From contig NZ_LMIE01000033.1 in NCBI RefSeq assembly GCF_001428625.1, positions 216,608 to 280,607 of the forward strand: a DNA stretch of 64,000 bases, written 5' to 3'. The stretch's first letter is position 1, and every line of letters begins with the position of its first letter. Below the pieces are notes generated by a model. It was not told the origin of the DNA and did not search any database. It saw only the letters and a list, made by a program, of their open reading frames with translations. This document shows positions 1 to 8,575 of this stretch, one piece after another. The DNA is from Hydrogenophaga sp. Root209. Lineage in GTDB: Bacteria; Pseudomonadota; Gammaproteobacteria; Burkholderiales; Burkholderiaceae_C. Made by a program: the position numbers and the translations under genes.

Positions 1-1
1 T

Positions 2-1927
2 TCCGCACCCGGCTCACCCAAATCCACGTCGCCCGGCCCCATGTCGCCCCGCATCGACATCATGATGGTGCCCACACCGCGCGATTCACAGGGCATGGTC
101 AACGAGGGTGCGGCCTGGGTCACCAAGTTGCTGAAGCAGATGGAGGCCATGTCCGCGCTGTCGGCAAGTGCCCAGGCCGAGTTGATGACGCGGGTGCCCG
201 ACATGGTCATCGTCAACGAACAGGCGAAGCAGGATACCCTGGCCCGTGAAAAGGACCTGCGCAACCGGCGCATTCGCACCAGCACCTACGCCGCCATGGT
301 GATGTACTGGCTGACCTTTGGCCTGGGCAAGGTGGCGGGCAATGCCTATGGTGCTGCCATGGTGGCCTGTGGTCTGCCTGCGGCCGCTCTTTACGCCCCG
401 CTGTTCACCATGCTGGGCGTTCCGTTCACGCAGGTGATCTTTGGTGAGCCTTATGGCGGAGCCTGGCGCAGCGCGGGTGTGAGCTACGGCTCACCCGATC
501 AGGCGGCCTACATCAACTACCAGACCGCGCACGCCCTCTACATCCGCGCCTGGCTGGAGGGCAATGCCGCCGACGAGGAGAAGTACCGCAAGATCATGAA
601 CGCCATCGTGGACGGGCTGATCAAGCGGGAGGGCGGCAAGCATGCTGATGGCAGTTCGTGCATTCCCCGGCGACTGCGCTCGAACGCCAAGGTACCCGAG
701 CGCCACGACGATGGCACGGTGAAGGTTGGACAGATCGACCCCTCGCGCGCGGTGGTGGGCGCGGCGCGCACGCGCTCCTTCATCACCGACGAAATCCCGG
801 TGCACACCTTCACGGTGCTCAACGGCATGTCGGGTGCGGCCAACCTGTTCTGGAAACTCGGCATGGGCAGCGCTCTGGCACGGGTATCCGACATGGTGAC
901 CCACACCGTGCTCGGCTCCATCGCCATGATCTCGATGTTCGAATGGCAGAACGTGTGGCGCGCGAAGTACCAGGGTGTGGATCTTTCCGATGGCGGGCAC
1001 CCAGCGGTGCTGCAGGCCAAGAAGGAAACAGCCCGCATGACCGTGGAGCTGTGGCGCAAGCGGTGTACCGATGCGTTCGACCTGATCTACAAAATCGAAG
1101 ACATGCTCAAACGTGTCGAAGAGTACCGGGCCACGCACCACGAAACCGATGTGCACTGGAACGACATGCTGAGCTACGAGGCCACCTTGTTCGCCACCCA
1201 TGGGCAGCTGCGCCAATCGCTCAAAACCATATTGGCCGCGGCCAAGCGGAGCCGAAAGGAGCTCAACAACCTGGAAACACGCAACGCCAGAGCCAACCAG
1301 GCGGCCAAGCGGATCATGTCTTCAATGGTGGGCGAAAGCGCGGCTCCCGAGCCCTGGCTGGACGGTGCACCCTTGCAGATACGCAGCGTCGCGCGGGTGC
1401 TGGGTTACATGACGGTGCTGGCCACGACCACCAGCCAGGCGATTTTGCTGGGCATGTCGCTGATGGAGTACGACCAGCACCGCACCGACGCCATGGCACA
1501 GGCGGCCATGCACAACACCACGCTGGTCGGCGAACCGCTCAACATCATCGGCCTGACCCCGGACCAGATGGCCATCGCCACCTTCACCGCGAGCACCGTG
1601 GCCGCTAACGCCATCGTCGGCTGGACAGCCAAGACCTTGTACGGTCTGTCGGCGTGGGAATACGGCATTCATGGGGTGGCCGGCATCGCCACACGGGCCA
1701 TCAAGGGCGTGCGCAAATGTTTGGGCATGGCGCCAGACACCACACTGCCTGCAATGGATGACGAGGAAAACCCGCAGGGCGCCATGGAGCCGGCCGACAT
1801 GCCGGCGTACAGCAGCGAAGACGAGGGCTCAGGCGATGAGATGAAGCTGCCGAGGCTGCCTCAAGTCAGGATCAGCGGCAGTTCCAACACCTCCGGTTCA
1901 TCGAGTTCCAGCAGCGATCACCACTGA
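2..1927 (+). CDS. Large uncharacterised membrane-associated protein, 5' end open at window edge
   Basis: I do not recognise this protein. The first ATG in frame is at 41, but the frame stays open to base 2, encodes a Ser/Pro-rich stretch, and no Shine-Dalgarno precedes 41, so the gene probably starts outside the window. From the ATG it has 628 residues. Hydrophobic stretches lie near residues 82-130, 280-300, 445-475 and 505-530. Between them is a charged, helix-rich region that could form coiled coil (about 340-435). The C-terminus is acidic and then Ser-rich, ending in Asp-His-His. Large size, several amphipathic or hydrophobic segments and a low-complexity tail are seen in secreted effectors and translocators, but no family could be named. 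It lies on the far side of the tRNA attachment site from the integrase, so it is probably not part of the ICE. Confidence 0.75.
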   Translation, partial: SAPGSPKSTSPGPMSPRIDIMMVPTPRDSQGMVNEGAAWVTKLLKQMEAMSALSASAQAELMTRVPDMVIVNEQAKQDTLAREKDLRNRRIRTSTYAAMVMYWLTFGLGKVAGNAYGAAMVACGLPAAALYAPLFTMLGVPFTQVIFGEPYGGAWRSAGVSYGSPDQAAYINYQTAHALYIRAWLEGNAADEEKYRKIMNAIVDGLIKREGGKHADGSSCIPRRLRSNAKVPERHDDGTVKVGQIDPSRAVVGAARTRSFITDEIPVHTFTVLNGMSGAANLFWKLGMGSALARVSDMVTHTVLGSIAMISMFEWQNVWRAKYQGVDLSDGGHPAVLQAKKETARMTVELWRKRCTDAFDLIYKIEDMLKRVEEYRATHHETDVHWNDMLSYEATLFATHGQLRQSLKTILAAAKRSRKELNNLETRNARANQAAKRIMSSMVGESAAPEPWLDGAPLQIRSVARVLGYMTVLATTTSQAILLGMSLMEYDQHRTDAMAQAAMHNTTLVGEPLNIIGLTPDQMAIATFTASTVAANAIVGWTAKTLYGLSAWEYGIHGVAGIATRAIKGVRKCLGMAPDTTLPAMDDEENPQGAMEPADMPAYSSEDEGSGDEMKLPRLPQVRISGSSNTSGSSSSSSDHH

Positions 1928-1945
1928 ACGGTGGCCCAAAACGAA

Positions 1946-1975
1946 AACCCCCGGTGGCCGAAGCCAACGGGGGTT
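1946..1975. terminator. Bidirectional intrinsic terminator
   Basis: An 8-bp GC-rich stem (AACCCCCG with CGGGGGTT), extended inward by TGGC/GCCA after one mismatch, closes a CGAA tetraloop. T-rich runs flank it on both sides. It lies just after the stop codon of the large plus-strand gene and just beyond the 3' end of the minus-strand tRNA-Val remnant, so it could stop transcription from both directions. Confidence 0.7.
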
Positions 1976-1982
1976 GATGTTT

Positions 1983-2027
1983 TGGTGGGCGGTGCAGGGT
2001 TCGAACCTGCGACCCCTGCCGTGTGAA
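1983..2027 (-). other. Attachment site: 3' half of tRNA-Val(CAC)
   Basis: Read on the minus strand, the segment is the anticodon loop (TTCACAC, anticodon CAC), the 3' anticodon stem, variable loop, T arm with GGTTCGAACC, acceptor strand and CCA end of a beta-proteobacterial tRNA-Val(CAC). The match stops at the anticodon loop; the D arm and 5' acceptor strand are missing and unrelated sequence follows. A tRNA 3' half lying 135 bp from a tyrosine integrase gene is the usual mark of an element end, with crossover in the anticodon loop. By geometry the intact tRNA should lie at the other end of the element, to the right of this window. Confidence 0.8.
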
Positions 2028-2114
2028 TGACGGGAAACGGGACTTTGCGGGACCATCTGGGACCCCGTTTGTCTATGAAGCTTGTCTCCCGAAATCCCAA
2101 GGTGTTGAATAGTG

Positions 2115-2136
2115 TTTGGCCCACTTTTGGCCCACT
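2115..2136. repeat. Tandem 11-bp repeat between att site and integrase
   Basis: TTTGGCCCACT occurs twice back to back (2115-2125 and 2126-2136). Between it and the att core, GGGAC recurs several times at about 10-bp spacing (2037-2075). Short repeats in this position are candidate arm-type binding sites for the integrase or the excisionase; this role is inferred from position only. Confidence 0.45.
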
Positions 2137-2161
2137 ACTTCCTCACCCCAAGGACCAAATC

Positions 2162-3343
2162 ATGGCAAGAATCGATACGGTCGACTCACGTAGCAAGCTC
2201 AAGCCACGAGCAGAACCCTACTGGATCAAGCTCTCGTCGGGCTGCATGCTCGGGTTCCGCAAGATGACTTCAACTTCAACAGGCACCTGGGTTGCCCGAT
2301 ACCGTTCTGCAGACACGGGAAAACGAGACAAACGCAGCTTGGGGGAGTTCGATGACAAGATCCCCTCTCAACGTTTTGACGAGGCAAAGAAGGCGGCAGA
2401 GACTTGGTTTTCGCATCTTGGCAAAGGCGGGTCCTCTGAAGCGGTGACGGTAAGCATGGCTTGCAAACGGTACGTCAAGCACGTCCGCGCCATTCGGGGG
2501 AACGAACCCGCTGACGATCTCGAAATGCGGTTCAGAAGATGGGTCTACGACGATCCAGTGCTCGCAGATATTGATCTTTCGAAACTGACCAAAACGCGCA
2601 TAGAAAATTGGCGCAAAGCGATGGCGCTCACGCCAGTCAAAGTGAATCGAGACAGTCGCGAAATACCGGTTACCCGGCCACGGGCGGCATCCAGTGTGAA
2701 CCGGGATATTGCGGCCCTGCGCGCAGCCCTGAACTATGCCCATGACGCAGGCGATGTCACCACGGACATGGCTTGGCGGGTCGCGCTACGCCCTACCAAA
2801 AATGCTGATGGACGCCGTGACGTTTACATCGATCTTGAACAGCGCCGCAAGCTGATCGAGAAGGCGCACAGTGACCTTGCCATCTTTCTAACTGGGTTGT
2901 CCTCCGTACCTCTGCGCCCTGGCGCTCTGGCGTCCTTGAAAGCTGCCAACTTCGAGTCCCGGTTGTCGGTGCTGACGATCGGCAAAGACAAAGCCGGACA
3001 GGATCGCAAGATCAAGTTGCCTACCGCCACGGCGGCCATGTTTGCAAAGCTTTGCGAGCACAAGCCACCAAATGTTTGCATCTTTCGCCGAGAGGATGGC
3101 CAAGCTTGGAACAAAGACGCCTGGAAGAAGCCGATCAAGGCAGCCTTGGCCGCGGCGGAGCTGCGCGATGGAGTCACTGCATACACCCTGCGCCACAGCG
3201 TCATTACTGATCTGGTCACGGGTGGCCTTGATCTGCTCACGGTAGCCCAATTGAGTGGGACCAGTGTCGCAATGATTGAGCGCCACTATGGACACCTCAG
3301 GGCTGACCACGCTGCTGCTGCACTGGCCAAACTGACCGTCTGA
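2162..3343 (+). CDS. int: Tyrosine-family site-specific integrase
   Basis: A 393-aa integrase that would catalyse integration and excision at tRNA-Val. The start at 2162 follows AAGGA (2150-2154); an earlier in-frame start would run into the att repeats. The C-terminal catalytic domain shows the first arginine in LRPGAL (about R252), the second box as YTLRH with R344 (Tyr where many relatives have His), and the nucleophile in ERHYGH (about Y376). The N-terminal half carries a DNA-binding fold expected for arm-site and core contacts. It is the first gene inside the element and is transcribed away from the att site. The catalytic set looks complete, so the protein is probably active. Confidence 0.93.
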   Translation: MARIDTVDSRSKLKPRAEPYWIKLSSGCMLGFRKMTSTSTGTWVARYRSADTGKRDKRSLGEFDDKIPSQRFDEAKKAAETWFSHLGKGGSSEAVTVSMACKRYVKHVRAIRGNEPADDLEMRFRRWVYDDPVLADIDLSKLTKTRIENWRKAMALTPVKVNRDSREIPVTRPRAASSVNRDIAALRAALNYAHDAGDVTTDMAWRVALRPTKNADGRRDVYIDLEQRRKLIEKAHSDLAIFLTGLSSVPLRPGALASLKAANFESRLSVLTIGKDKAGQDRKIKLPTATAAMFAKLCEHKPPNVCIFRREDGQAWNKDAWKKPIKAALAAAELRDGVTAYTLRHSVITDLVTGGLDLLTVAQLSGTSVAMIERHYGHLRADHAAAALAKLTV

Positions 3344-3563
3344 TCCAAACCTTGGACATCATCGGGAGAAAGGCCGATGGCCGAAAAGGCGATGCTCATA
3401 GCTGGTTGGCTATGGATCAAGATCTTTCAGATTTGCACCAACGCTGTATCAGTGGCCCAATGATTACCGGACTGGGAGACAGCACGATTCGAAGGTAAAT
3501 CCAGCGCTTGAAACGCGCGCCATGTCCCTACATTGAGAGCATTGCTGCTACCGGGAACGCGCC

Positions 3564-3794
3564 GTGCAAAACCTACACACCAACTCGCCTTCAAACGGAC
3601 AAAACCAGCCTCCAACCGTGTTCTTGCGAATGCACTCAGTCATGAAGATCACGGGTCTTGGCCGTTCGACGATCTACCGACTGGTCGCTTGCCAGAAATT
3701 CCCGAGTCCTGTGCGCCTGACTTCACGTGCTGTGGCCTGGCGAAGCACAGACATTGACGCTTGGAGCGAAAACCGTCCCGTTGTCGCTCACTGA
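3564..3794 (+). CDS. AlpA-family helix-turn-helix regulator / excisionase-like
   Basis: A 76-aa protein starting at GTG 3564 (GGGA upstream); ATG 3630 is the alternative and would leave the whole HTH. The core motif MKITGLGRSTIYRLV (from about residue 26) is the winged-helix signature of AlpA/MerR-like phage regulators. The end, with SRAVAWRSTDIDAW, matches the usual C-terminus of that family. AlpA proteins next to an integrase commonly control int expression or act as excision directionality factors. Position 220 bp after int supports this role here. Confidence 0.85.
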   Translation: MQNLHTNSPSNGQNQPPTVFLRMHSVMKITGLGRSTIYRLVACQKFPSPVRLTSRAVAWRSTDIDAWSENRPVVAH

Positions 3795-3819
3795 GTGCCG
3801 TTGTTTCGGGAGCGGCGAA

Positions 3820-4194
3820 ATGGGACTGTTACACCAGCCGAATGTCACGCAGTGGAGTCACGGCGATCTGGTCATCCACGATGCAGATGCTAAGCGCGCG
3901 GACATGCTCATGATCGTGATTGGCCGAGATGCCTCCGGTTTCTACCGCACCCGCTATGCCTTCCCCTGGGCACAACCTCGACCATGGCGCCGGAAGGTCT
4001 GGCGCAACACCGTTGAATGTTTGCACGACCCTGAGCTTTTCGGCATCTGTGTCACTCGCCTCTTCCAGCGCAAGTTAGAGCCACTTCAGAACGGCCCCCA
4101 GCAGGATCAGAATGAGCGCAACGCGGCCCCATCGCCAGATGGTGAACCAGTAGCGGTGGTTGACCCAGATAGCGCGATGCAGTCGAACACCTGA
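3820..4194 (+). CDS. Conserved small protein of mobile elements, function unknown
   Basis: A 124-aa protein; the start at 3820 follows GGAGCGG, while an in-frame ATG at 3727 would overlap alpA. The N-terminal 80 residues look like a folded, well-conserved domain (for example HGDLVIHDADAKRADMLM and FYRTRYAFPW). The last 40 residues are Gln/Pro-rich low complexity and lie exactly antisense to the next gene, so the natural C-terminus may have been replaced by read-through after a rearrangement. I recognise the N-terminal type from integrase-proximal regions, from memory, but cannot give it a function. Confidence 0.55.
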   Translation: MGLLHQPNVTQWSHGDLVIHDADAKRADMLMIVIGRDASGFYRTRYAFPWAQPRPWRRKVWRNTVECLHDPELFGICVTRLFQRKLEPLQNGPQQDQNERNAAPSPDGEPVAVVDPDSAMQSNT

Positions 4195-4443
4195 CATTCC
4201 AAGCGCCACCGCAATCGCAACAGGGCCAACGATGCCCAAGGGCACGAGTGCCGTGTGGATCAGCAGAATGCCGACCATTGGCCAAATGACGGCATCAAAA
4301 GCGGCAAGCCACTTCCTTCCCCTCCAACGAGGGGCATCTTGCCGGGGTTCGCGAGCTACAAGCAGCCACATAAAGTGCCTCCAATTGCTGTCCTTCCAAT
4401 GGTGCCACGTCACTTCAAATGATTCGATTCCCATGGCAACCAT
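4075..4443 (-). CDS. Small membrane protein, function unknown
   Basis: A 122-aa protein from ATG 4443. It has a basic, aromatic N-terminal third (WHHWKDSNWRHF) and two strong hydrophobic segments (about residues 53-80 and 102-120), so it is probably an inner-membrane protein with two or more helices. It converges on the plus-strand gene before it with about 120 bp of overlap. Hydrophobicity and composition favour this strand as truly coding across the overlap. No named family was recognised. Confidence 0.6.
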   Translation of the reverse strand: MVAMGIESFEVTWHHWKDSNWRHFMWLLVAREPRQDAPRWRGRKWLAAFDAVIWPMVGILLIHTALVPLGIVGPVAIAVALGMSGVRLHRAIWVNHRYWFTIWRWGRVALILILLGAVLKWL

Positions 4444-4739
4444 GTGTAATTCTTGTTCGATGCTGAACAGCAATCACGCGTACGCGCATGTCGAACTTGA
4501 ACCGCTAGGGTCAGGCAATTCATTGACATTCCTCAACATCAAGGGCTCTATGATTCATTCGAGCTTATGAATTGAAAGCGGGCACAAAAGGACGGCTTTG
4601 GAAGCCAGCCTCCATATACCGCTTGTAACCATTGAAGCTCGTTCGCAACGCCAAAACCATCGACATTTTTCTCGTTTGCACTACTAAATTGAGGGAGGGA
4701 GGCTGACCACACAGTCAGCCAGCACATCGGGAGATGTCT

Positions 4740-5750
4740 ATGCTGGATCGCGATCAATTAGAAACCTTTGCGGTGGTGATTGAGCAGCAAAGCTTTGAGC
4801 GAGCAGCAGCTGTTTTGAGCATCACAAGGGGCGCCGTCTCCCAACGCATCAAAGCACTGGAAGAATCTTTGTCTACCGTCCTGGTACTTCGAGATCGACC
4901 TGTCTCCCCTACCCCTGCGGGCGAGGTACTGCTCCGTCACGTCAAGGCGCTGCGCATCCTCGAAGGCTCGGCCTTGCAGCAACTGGTCCCAAGGCCCAAA
5001 CTTCACGCTCCTGTTCCGCTGTCAATCGCGGTCAATGCAGATTCGCTGGCGACCTGGTTTCCAGAAGTCTTGAAGGAGCTTTTTTTGAGTCAGCTCGTTG
5101 CCCTAGAAGTGGTTGCGGATGATCAAGACCACACCTCGCAGCTGCTGTCACGAGGTGAAGTCATCGGTTGTATTTCGACAAACTCCAAGGCCGCTGACGG
5201 TTTCATTGCTGAATGCCTTGGCGCGATGGAATACCGCTGCTACGCGACACCTGAATTCGCCAGCAAGTCGTGTCCCGACGGCTTGACTGTTCCTGCTGTT
5301 CTTGCCGCACCAGCCGTGCTGTTCAATCGAAAAGACTCTCTGCACGACGACTTCCTGAAAGACCGGTTTGGTTTTCCGATAGACAGGTACGCCAAGCACT
5401 ACTTGCCGTCGCCAGTTGCCTTATTGGAGGGTATTGCCATGGGTGCCGGATATGGGCTAATACCGAGCACGCAAGCCGTGCCATTCGTGGAGAGTGGGAA
5501 GCTCATCGACTTGTGCCCCGGCGACGGCGTCATGGTGGACTTGTACTGGCATCACTGGGAACTCGAACCGCCTCTGGCTCACGACATCACAGCGCTGATC
5601 GTCAAGGTTGCTCACCGCATCCTCGTACCACGCGACGCGGCGGAACAACAGGTGGAAGCGCCAGCGCCTGCGGTCTCATTGGTACGTCTTCGAAACACTA
5701 TTTCTGCGATGGCCAGCAACAAGGCCAAAGCCGACTGCAACACCGGCTGA
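4740..5750 (+). CDS. LysR-family regulator, ArgP (IciA)-like
   Basis: A 336-aa LysR-type regulator. ATG 4740 is preferred because GGGAG lies six bases upstream; ATG 4734 is also in frame. The winged HTH sits at about residues 14-60 (FERAAAVLSITRGAVSQRIK), followed by the co-inducer domain. The spacing ATPEFASKS and the GMGAGYGLIPSTQA segment resemble ArgP proteins, which sense basic amino acids and switch on exporters such as lysE/argO. The C-terminus is longer than usual by about 30 residues and overlaps the 3' end of the convergent permease gene by 75 bp. No lysE is adjacent, so the target is unclear; the permease or the desaturase operon is possible. Confidence 0.85.
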   Translation: MLDRDQLETFAVVIEQQSFERAAAVLSITRGAVSQRIKALEESLSTVLVLRDRPVSPTPAGEVLLRHVKALRILEGSALQQLVPRPKLHAPVPLSIAVNADSLATWFPEVLKELFLSQLVALEVVADDQDHTSQLLSRGEVIGCISTNSKAADGFIAECLGAMEYRCYATPEFASKSCPDGLTVPAVLAAPAVLFNRKDSLHDDFLKDRFGFPIDRYAKHYLPSPVALLEGIAMGAGYGLIPSTQAVPFVESGKLIDLCPGDGVMVDLYWHHWELEPPLAHDITALIVKVAHRILVPRDAAEQQVEAPAPAVSLVRLRNTISAMASNKAKADCNTG

Positions 5751-6953
5751 AGCGGCCACTCCAGCCAACAGGGAAACAGCATCTGCCTGCGACCCCGGCC
5801 CCAGCATCCCTGTCCAGTTGGCCAAGTAGACACCCACTGATACCCCTAAGCCTGCAAGCATGGCAGCTCTGGCGTGATGGGGTGGCAGCGAGATGTTCGC
5901 CAATAGCGCAACAAAGCAAACGCCGATACTGGCGAGGTAAATGATGTTGACCGACACCATGGTCTCCACAATGCCCTGGTCTCGCGATGCCAGGATGGCA
6001 CCGATCAATAGAGAAAAGCCAGGAGCCACCCAGCGATGACTGCCCCACCTCACCGGCAGTGTCGCACTCGTTGCAGAAGCCATCGCCCGCAAAACGGCAG
6101 CGCCAGATCCGAGTGCCGCGATAGACAGCGCCACCAGCATGCCGGCCCCCATGCCATTTGCAAGTGACCCTGCGGCCTTGGAAAGGGCCCACGGTATGAC
6201 CTGCTTGCTGTCTGGCAGTTCGGCAAGTGCCCCCGTGGCCTGCATGGCCACCACGACGGTGGCGGGTAGAAAGCCGATCACAAAAAGCACAACGCCAGCG
6301 ACGATGCAGCCTACAACAGCGCTTCTGGCACTTCGACCGGACATCACGAACTGATGGTAATCGGCGCCTGTGATGACCAGCAGGCAAACAGCCAGTGACA
6401 CAGTGCCCAAATGTGTCGGACTGAACGTGTGCAGGTCTTCGAGAAACGTCGGCACGGCGCGCAAGTACAGCCCGACTCCGCCAGCCACTAAGAGGGCATA
6501 GATCAGAACCAGCCCGCTTGCAAGCAGACAGGCGGCGAAGACGCTTGAAGCAACGCGAACGTTCAGGCGTGAGGCGGAGAAGATCAGACCCAAGACCAGG
6601 AGCAGTCCGTACGGATCGGAGACTTCCAGCAATCGCGCCACAGCCACGCCACCATGAATCTGGGCAGCAAGCACGCCCGCCATCCAGACCAAAGACAGCA
6701 TAGCTACCAACCCGCGAAGCTGTGATCCGTAGGCTCGCCCAAACAGATCCCACACCGAAAGGCCAGATGTCCACAGTGGCCTAGCCACCACCGCCAAGAT
6801 CAGCATGCCAAATCCGGTGGCAACGCCATAGATGCTGCCAGCGATCCCGTGCGTCAGTGCCAGTTCGCCTGATCCGAACAGGAAGCCAATACCGTAGCTG
6901 GCCGACACCAACAGCGCAGCAAGCTGGACGCTGCTCAATACTCTGTCGATCAC
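5676..6953 (-). CDS. SSS-like (sodium:solute symporter type) permease
   Basis: A 425-aa polytopic membrane protein with about 12 predicted helices. The frame is open much further upstream, but that part is only the shadow of the desaturase gene; the real start is GTG 6953, which overlaps the desaturase stop as GTGA, so the two are translationally coupled. The opening segment SASYGIGFLFGSGELAL and the following GXXTGFGMLIL pattern resemble sodium:solute symporters, but the match is remote and no substrate can be read. The coupling suggests it moves a precursor or product of the desaturase. A homologue outside the SSS family cannot be excluded. Confidence 0.75.
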   Translation of the reverse strand: MIDRVLSSVQLAALLVSASYGIGFLFGSGELALTHGIAGSIYGVATGFGMLILAVVARPLWTSGLSVWDLFGRAYGSQLRGLVAMLSLVWMAGVLAAQIHGGVAVARLLEVSDPYGLLLVLGLIFSASRLNVRVASSVFAACLLASGLVLIYALLVAGGVGLYLRAVPTFLEDLHTFSPTHLGTVSLAVCLLVITGADYHQFVMSGRSARSAVVGCIVAGVVLFVIGFLPATVVVAMQATGALAELPDSKQVIPWALSKAAGSLANGMGAGMLVALSIAALGSGAAVLRAMASATSATLPVRWGSHRWVAPGFSLLIGAILASRDQGIVETMVSVNIIYLASIGVCFVALLANISLPPHHARAAMLAGLGVSVGVYLANWTGMLGPGSQADAVSLLAGVAASAGVAVGFGLVAGHRRNSVSKTYQ

Positions 6954-7894
6954 GTCACTGCCTCGCTCTGCCAGGCAGACGTGACCGCTGTCGGCATCGT
7001 GAAATAGGAACGGCAAACGTGGGATCGCTCGTTGAACGATGGCAGACCGAGCAATAGATCGTGAGCTTCTGGAAGCCGGTAGTAAGGAACAGCAGGCAGC
7101 AGGTGGTGGGTGAGGTGGTAGCCGTTGTTGCGCGGATGAAAGATCCAGCGCCACGGGCCATGACAAACCACGTCCCGGGTGAATCCAAACACTCCGCCTG
7201 GATGCAAGCCAAAGTGATCGCACATCTCCCGAAAGGTGGTGATGCAATGAAACAGAGTTGCACGTGCGATCAACCACAGCGACAGGAAGCCAAACGCAAA
7301 TTCCACCCCGAGCAAGCCTGCTATGGCACCGATGAAACAGAGCCACCAGCCCACGATGTAGAGCTTGCTCTGCAGACCAACCTTGCCAGCAAACAAGTGA
7401 CCGCCCAAAGAGCCCATCCATGTTGACCAACAAACCAGACATCTCAGGTAGCTGGTCATCCAATGCGACGGCAAGCCATCTTGCCCGGGAAGCAAGTCCG
7501 GATCGCCGTCCACTCGCCCCAGCTCAAGGTGATGCTGGAAATGCGTCTCGCGGTACCGGGTGAGACTCGAAAACAGAAATGGGGCCACCAGCGTTCGCGC
7601 GATCAAGTCGTTCCGCTTCTTGTCGCGCCAAAGGTTTCGATGCCCCGCATCGTGGAGGATGTTGCCTAGAGCGCGCTGCCGGTTCGAAATCACCAGCACG
7701 GACAAGGGTGCCCATCCGACATGGAGCCACACGGCGGCAGCGACTGCGCTGAAGATGAGTGCCCAGTCGAATGCGATGTCCAACAATGCATGCACAGGCT
7801 GCAACTTGAACAGCTCGCTGTACGGAAGGCCTCTCAACTTCAACTGGTTGCGAAGCTCGGCCATGTCCGCAAGGACTTCGGAAGTCGGTGCCAT
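6950..7894 (-). CDS. Membrane fatty acid desaturase / hydroxylase family protein
   Basis: A 314-aa integral membrane di-iron enzyme. ATG 7894 is chosen because AAGGAG lies nine bases upstream; the longer frame to 7942 has none. The three histidine boxes are present: HDAGH, HFQHH and HLTHH, plus HFGLH, with hydrophobic helices between them. Family members introduce double bonds or hydroxyl groups into acyl chains using molecular oxygen. The gene is coupled to a permease by a 4-bp overlap and is divergent from an ACT-domain/LuxR gene set, which suggests a dedicated small-molecule pathway rather than bulk membrane lipid desaturation. Confidence 0.85.
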   Translation of the reverse strand: MAPTSEVLADMAELRNQLKLRGLPYSELFKLQPVHALLDIAFDWALIFSAVAAAVWLHVGWAPLSVLVISNRQRALGNILHDAGHRNLWRDKKRNDLIARTLVAPFLFSSLTRYRETHFQHHLELGRVDGDPDLLPGQDGLPSHWMTSYLRCLVCWSTWMGSLGGHLFAGKVGLQSKLYIVGWWLCFIGAIAGLLGVEFAFGFLSLWLIARATLFHCITTFREMCDHFGLHPGGVFGFTRDVVCHGPWRWIFHPRNNGYHLTHHLLPAVPYYRLPEAHDLLLGLPSFNERSHVCRSYFTMPTAVTSAWQSEAVT

Positions 7895-8058
7895 TTGGAC
7901 ACTCCTTCTCACTGCGCCTTGCCGTGCGGAGCCCGGCGGCAAGAACTGTGGACTGCGGGTGTGTGTTCCGGGCTGCGTCAGACGGTAGCAGGTGATACCA
8001 AAAATGCTGCAGAGTTTAGGAACTTTGGCGCTCGGTCAATTCCGCTAAACCAGCCCGA

Positions 8059-8084
8059 TCACCGTCAAAGGTGAGCACATGTGC
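8059..8084. promoter_or_regulatory. Adjacent inverted repeats in divergent promoter region
   Basis: Two palindromes abut: TCACC-6-GGTGA (8059-8074) and a perfect 10-bp GCACATGTGC (8075-8084). They lie between the desaturase gene (minus) and the ACT-domain gene (plus), about 80 bp before the latter. They are candidate operators for the nearby LuxR- or LysR-type regulator. Neither is a classical 20-bp lux box. Confidence 0.4.
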
Positions 8085-8161
8085 ACAAACTGAACGCCCT
8101 CTGGCGGCACATAATCAACGCCGCGATTCGCATTCGGTGCGCCAGTTCTGGAGGACTCCTG

Positions 8162-8575
8162 ATGAGCGGTGAAAAGGATCAAGGTCGACTGCAGCAGATG
8201 ATGGCCCCCGAGCTGCGACCAGAGACGTTCGTGTATTGCACCTTCCCCGACTTTCGGATTCCGGCGGGCATCCACCCCATCTGCACGTTCAGGGAAGTAG
8301 AAGGCATGACCGCCATCGTGGAACGGTCACAGGCCTTGAGAGCAGAAGTGCCTCACATCTTCGAAGCCCGTCTCATCACGCTTACCGTGCACTCGTCTCT
8401 GGAGGCTATTGGATTTTTGGCCATGGTCTCCGCCAACCTGGCCAGAGCCGGCATTCCATGCAACGCAGTTGCAGCCTTTCATCACGATCATCTCTTCATC
8501 CCAGTGGACCGCGCCAGAGAGGCACTCAGCTTGCTGGAAGCACTCAGCCAACGCGACGCCCAAGCAGCCATCTGA
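8162..8575 (+). CDS. ACT domain-containing protein (COG3602 type)
   Basis: A 137-aa protein with start at 8162 after GGAGGACTCCTG. It resembles the small two-ACT proteins of COG3602: an N-terminal segment with FVYCTFPDF and TFREVEGMT, then a second half with GIPCNAVAAFHHDHLFIP, the characteristic histidine-containing end. These proteins bind small ligands, probably amino acids, but no reaction is known. It is divergent from the desaturase and 200 bp before the next gene on the same strand. A role as an amino-acid-sensing partner of the neighbouring ArgP-like or LuxR-like regulators is possible but is inference. Confidence 0.8.
   Translation: MSGEKDQGRLQQMMAPELRPETFVYCTFPDFRIPAGIHPICTFREVEGMTAIVERSQALRAEVPHIFEARLITLTVHSSLEAIGFLAMVSANLARAGIPCNAVAAFHHDHLFIPVDRAREALSLLEALSQRDAQAAI

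Noticed and set aside
1983-2100. Intact tRNA-Val gene
   Set aside because: The 5' half is absent; sequence diverges at the anticodon loop.
6954-7463. N-terminal 170 codons of the permease frame
   Set aside because: They are out-of-frame reading of the desaturase gene; the GTG at 6953 overlaps the desaturase stop and starts the conserved part.
7900-8160. Classical lux box before the ACT gene
   Set aside because: No 20-bp CT-N12-AG type palindrome was found; only shorter repeats are present.
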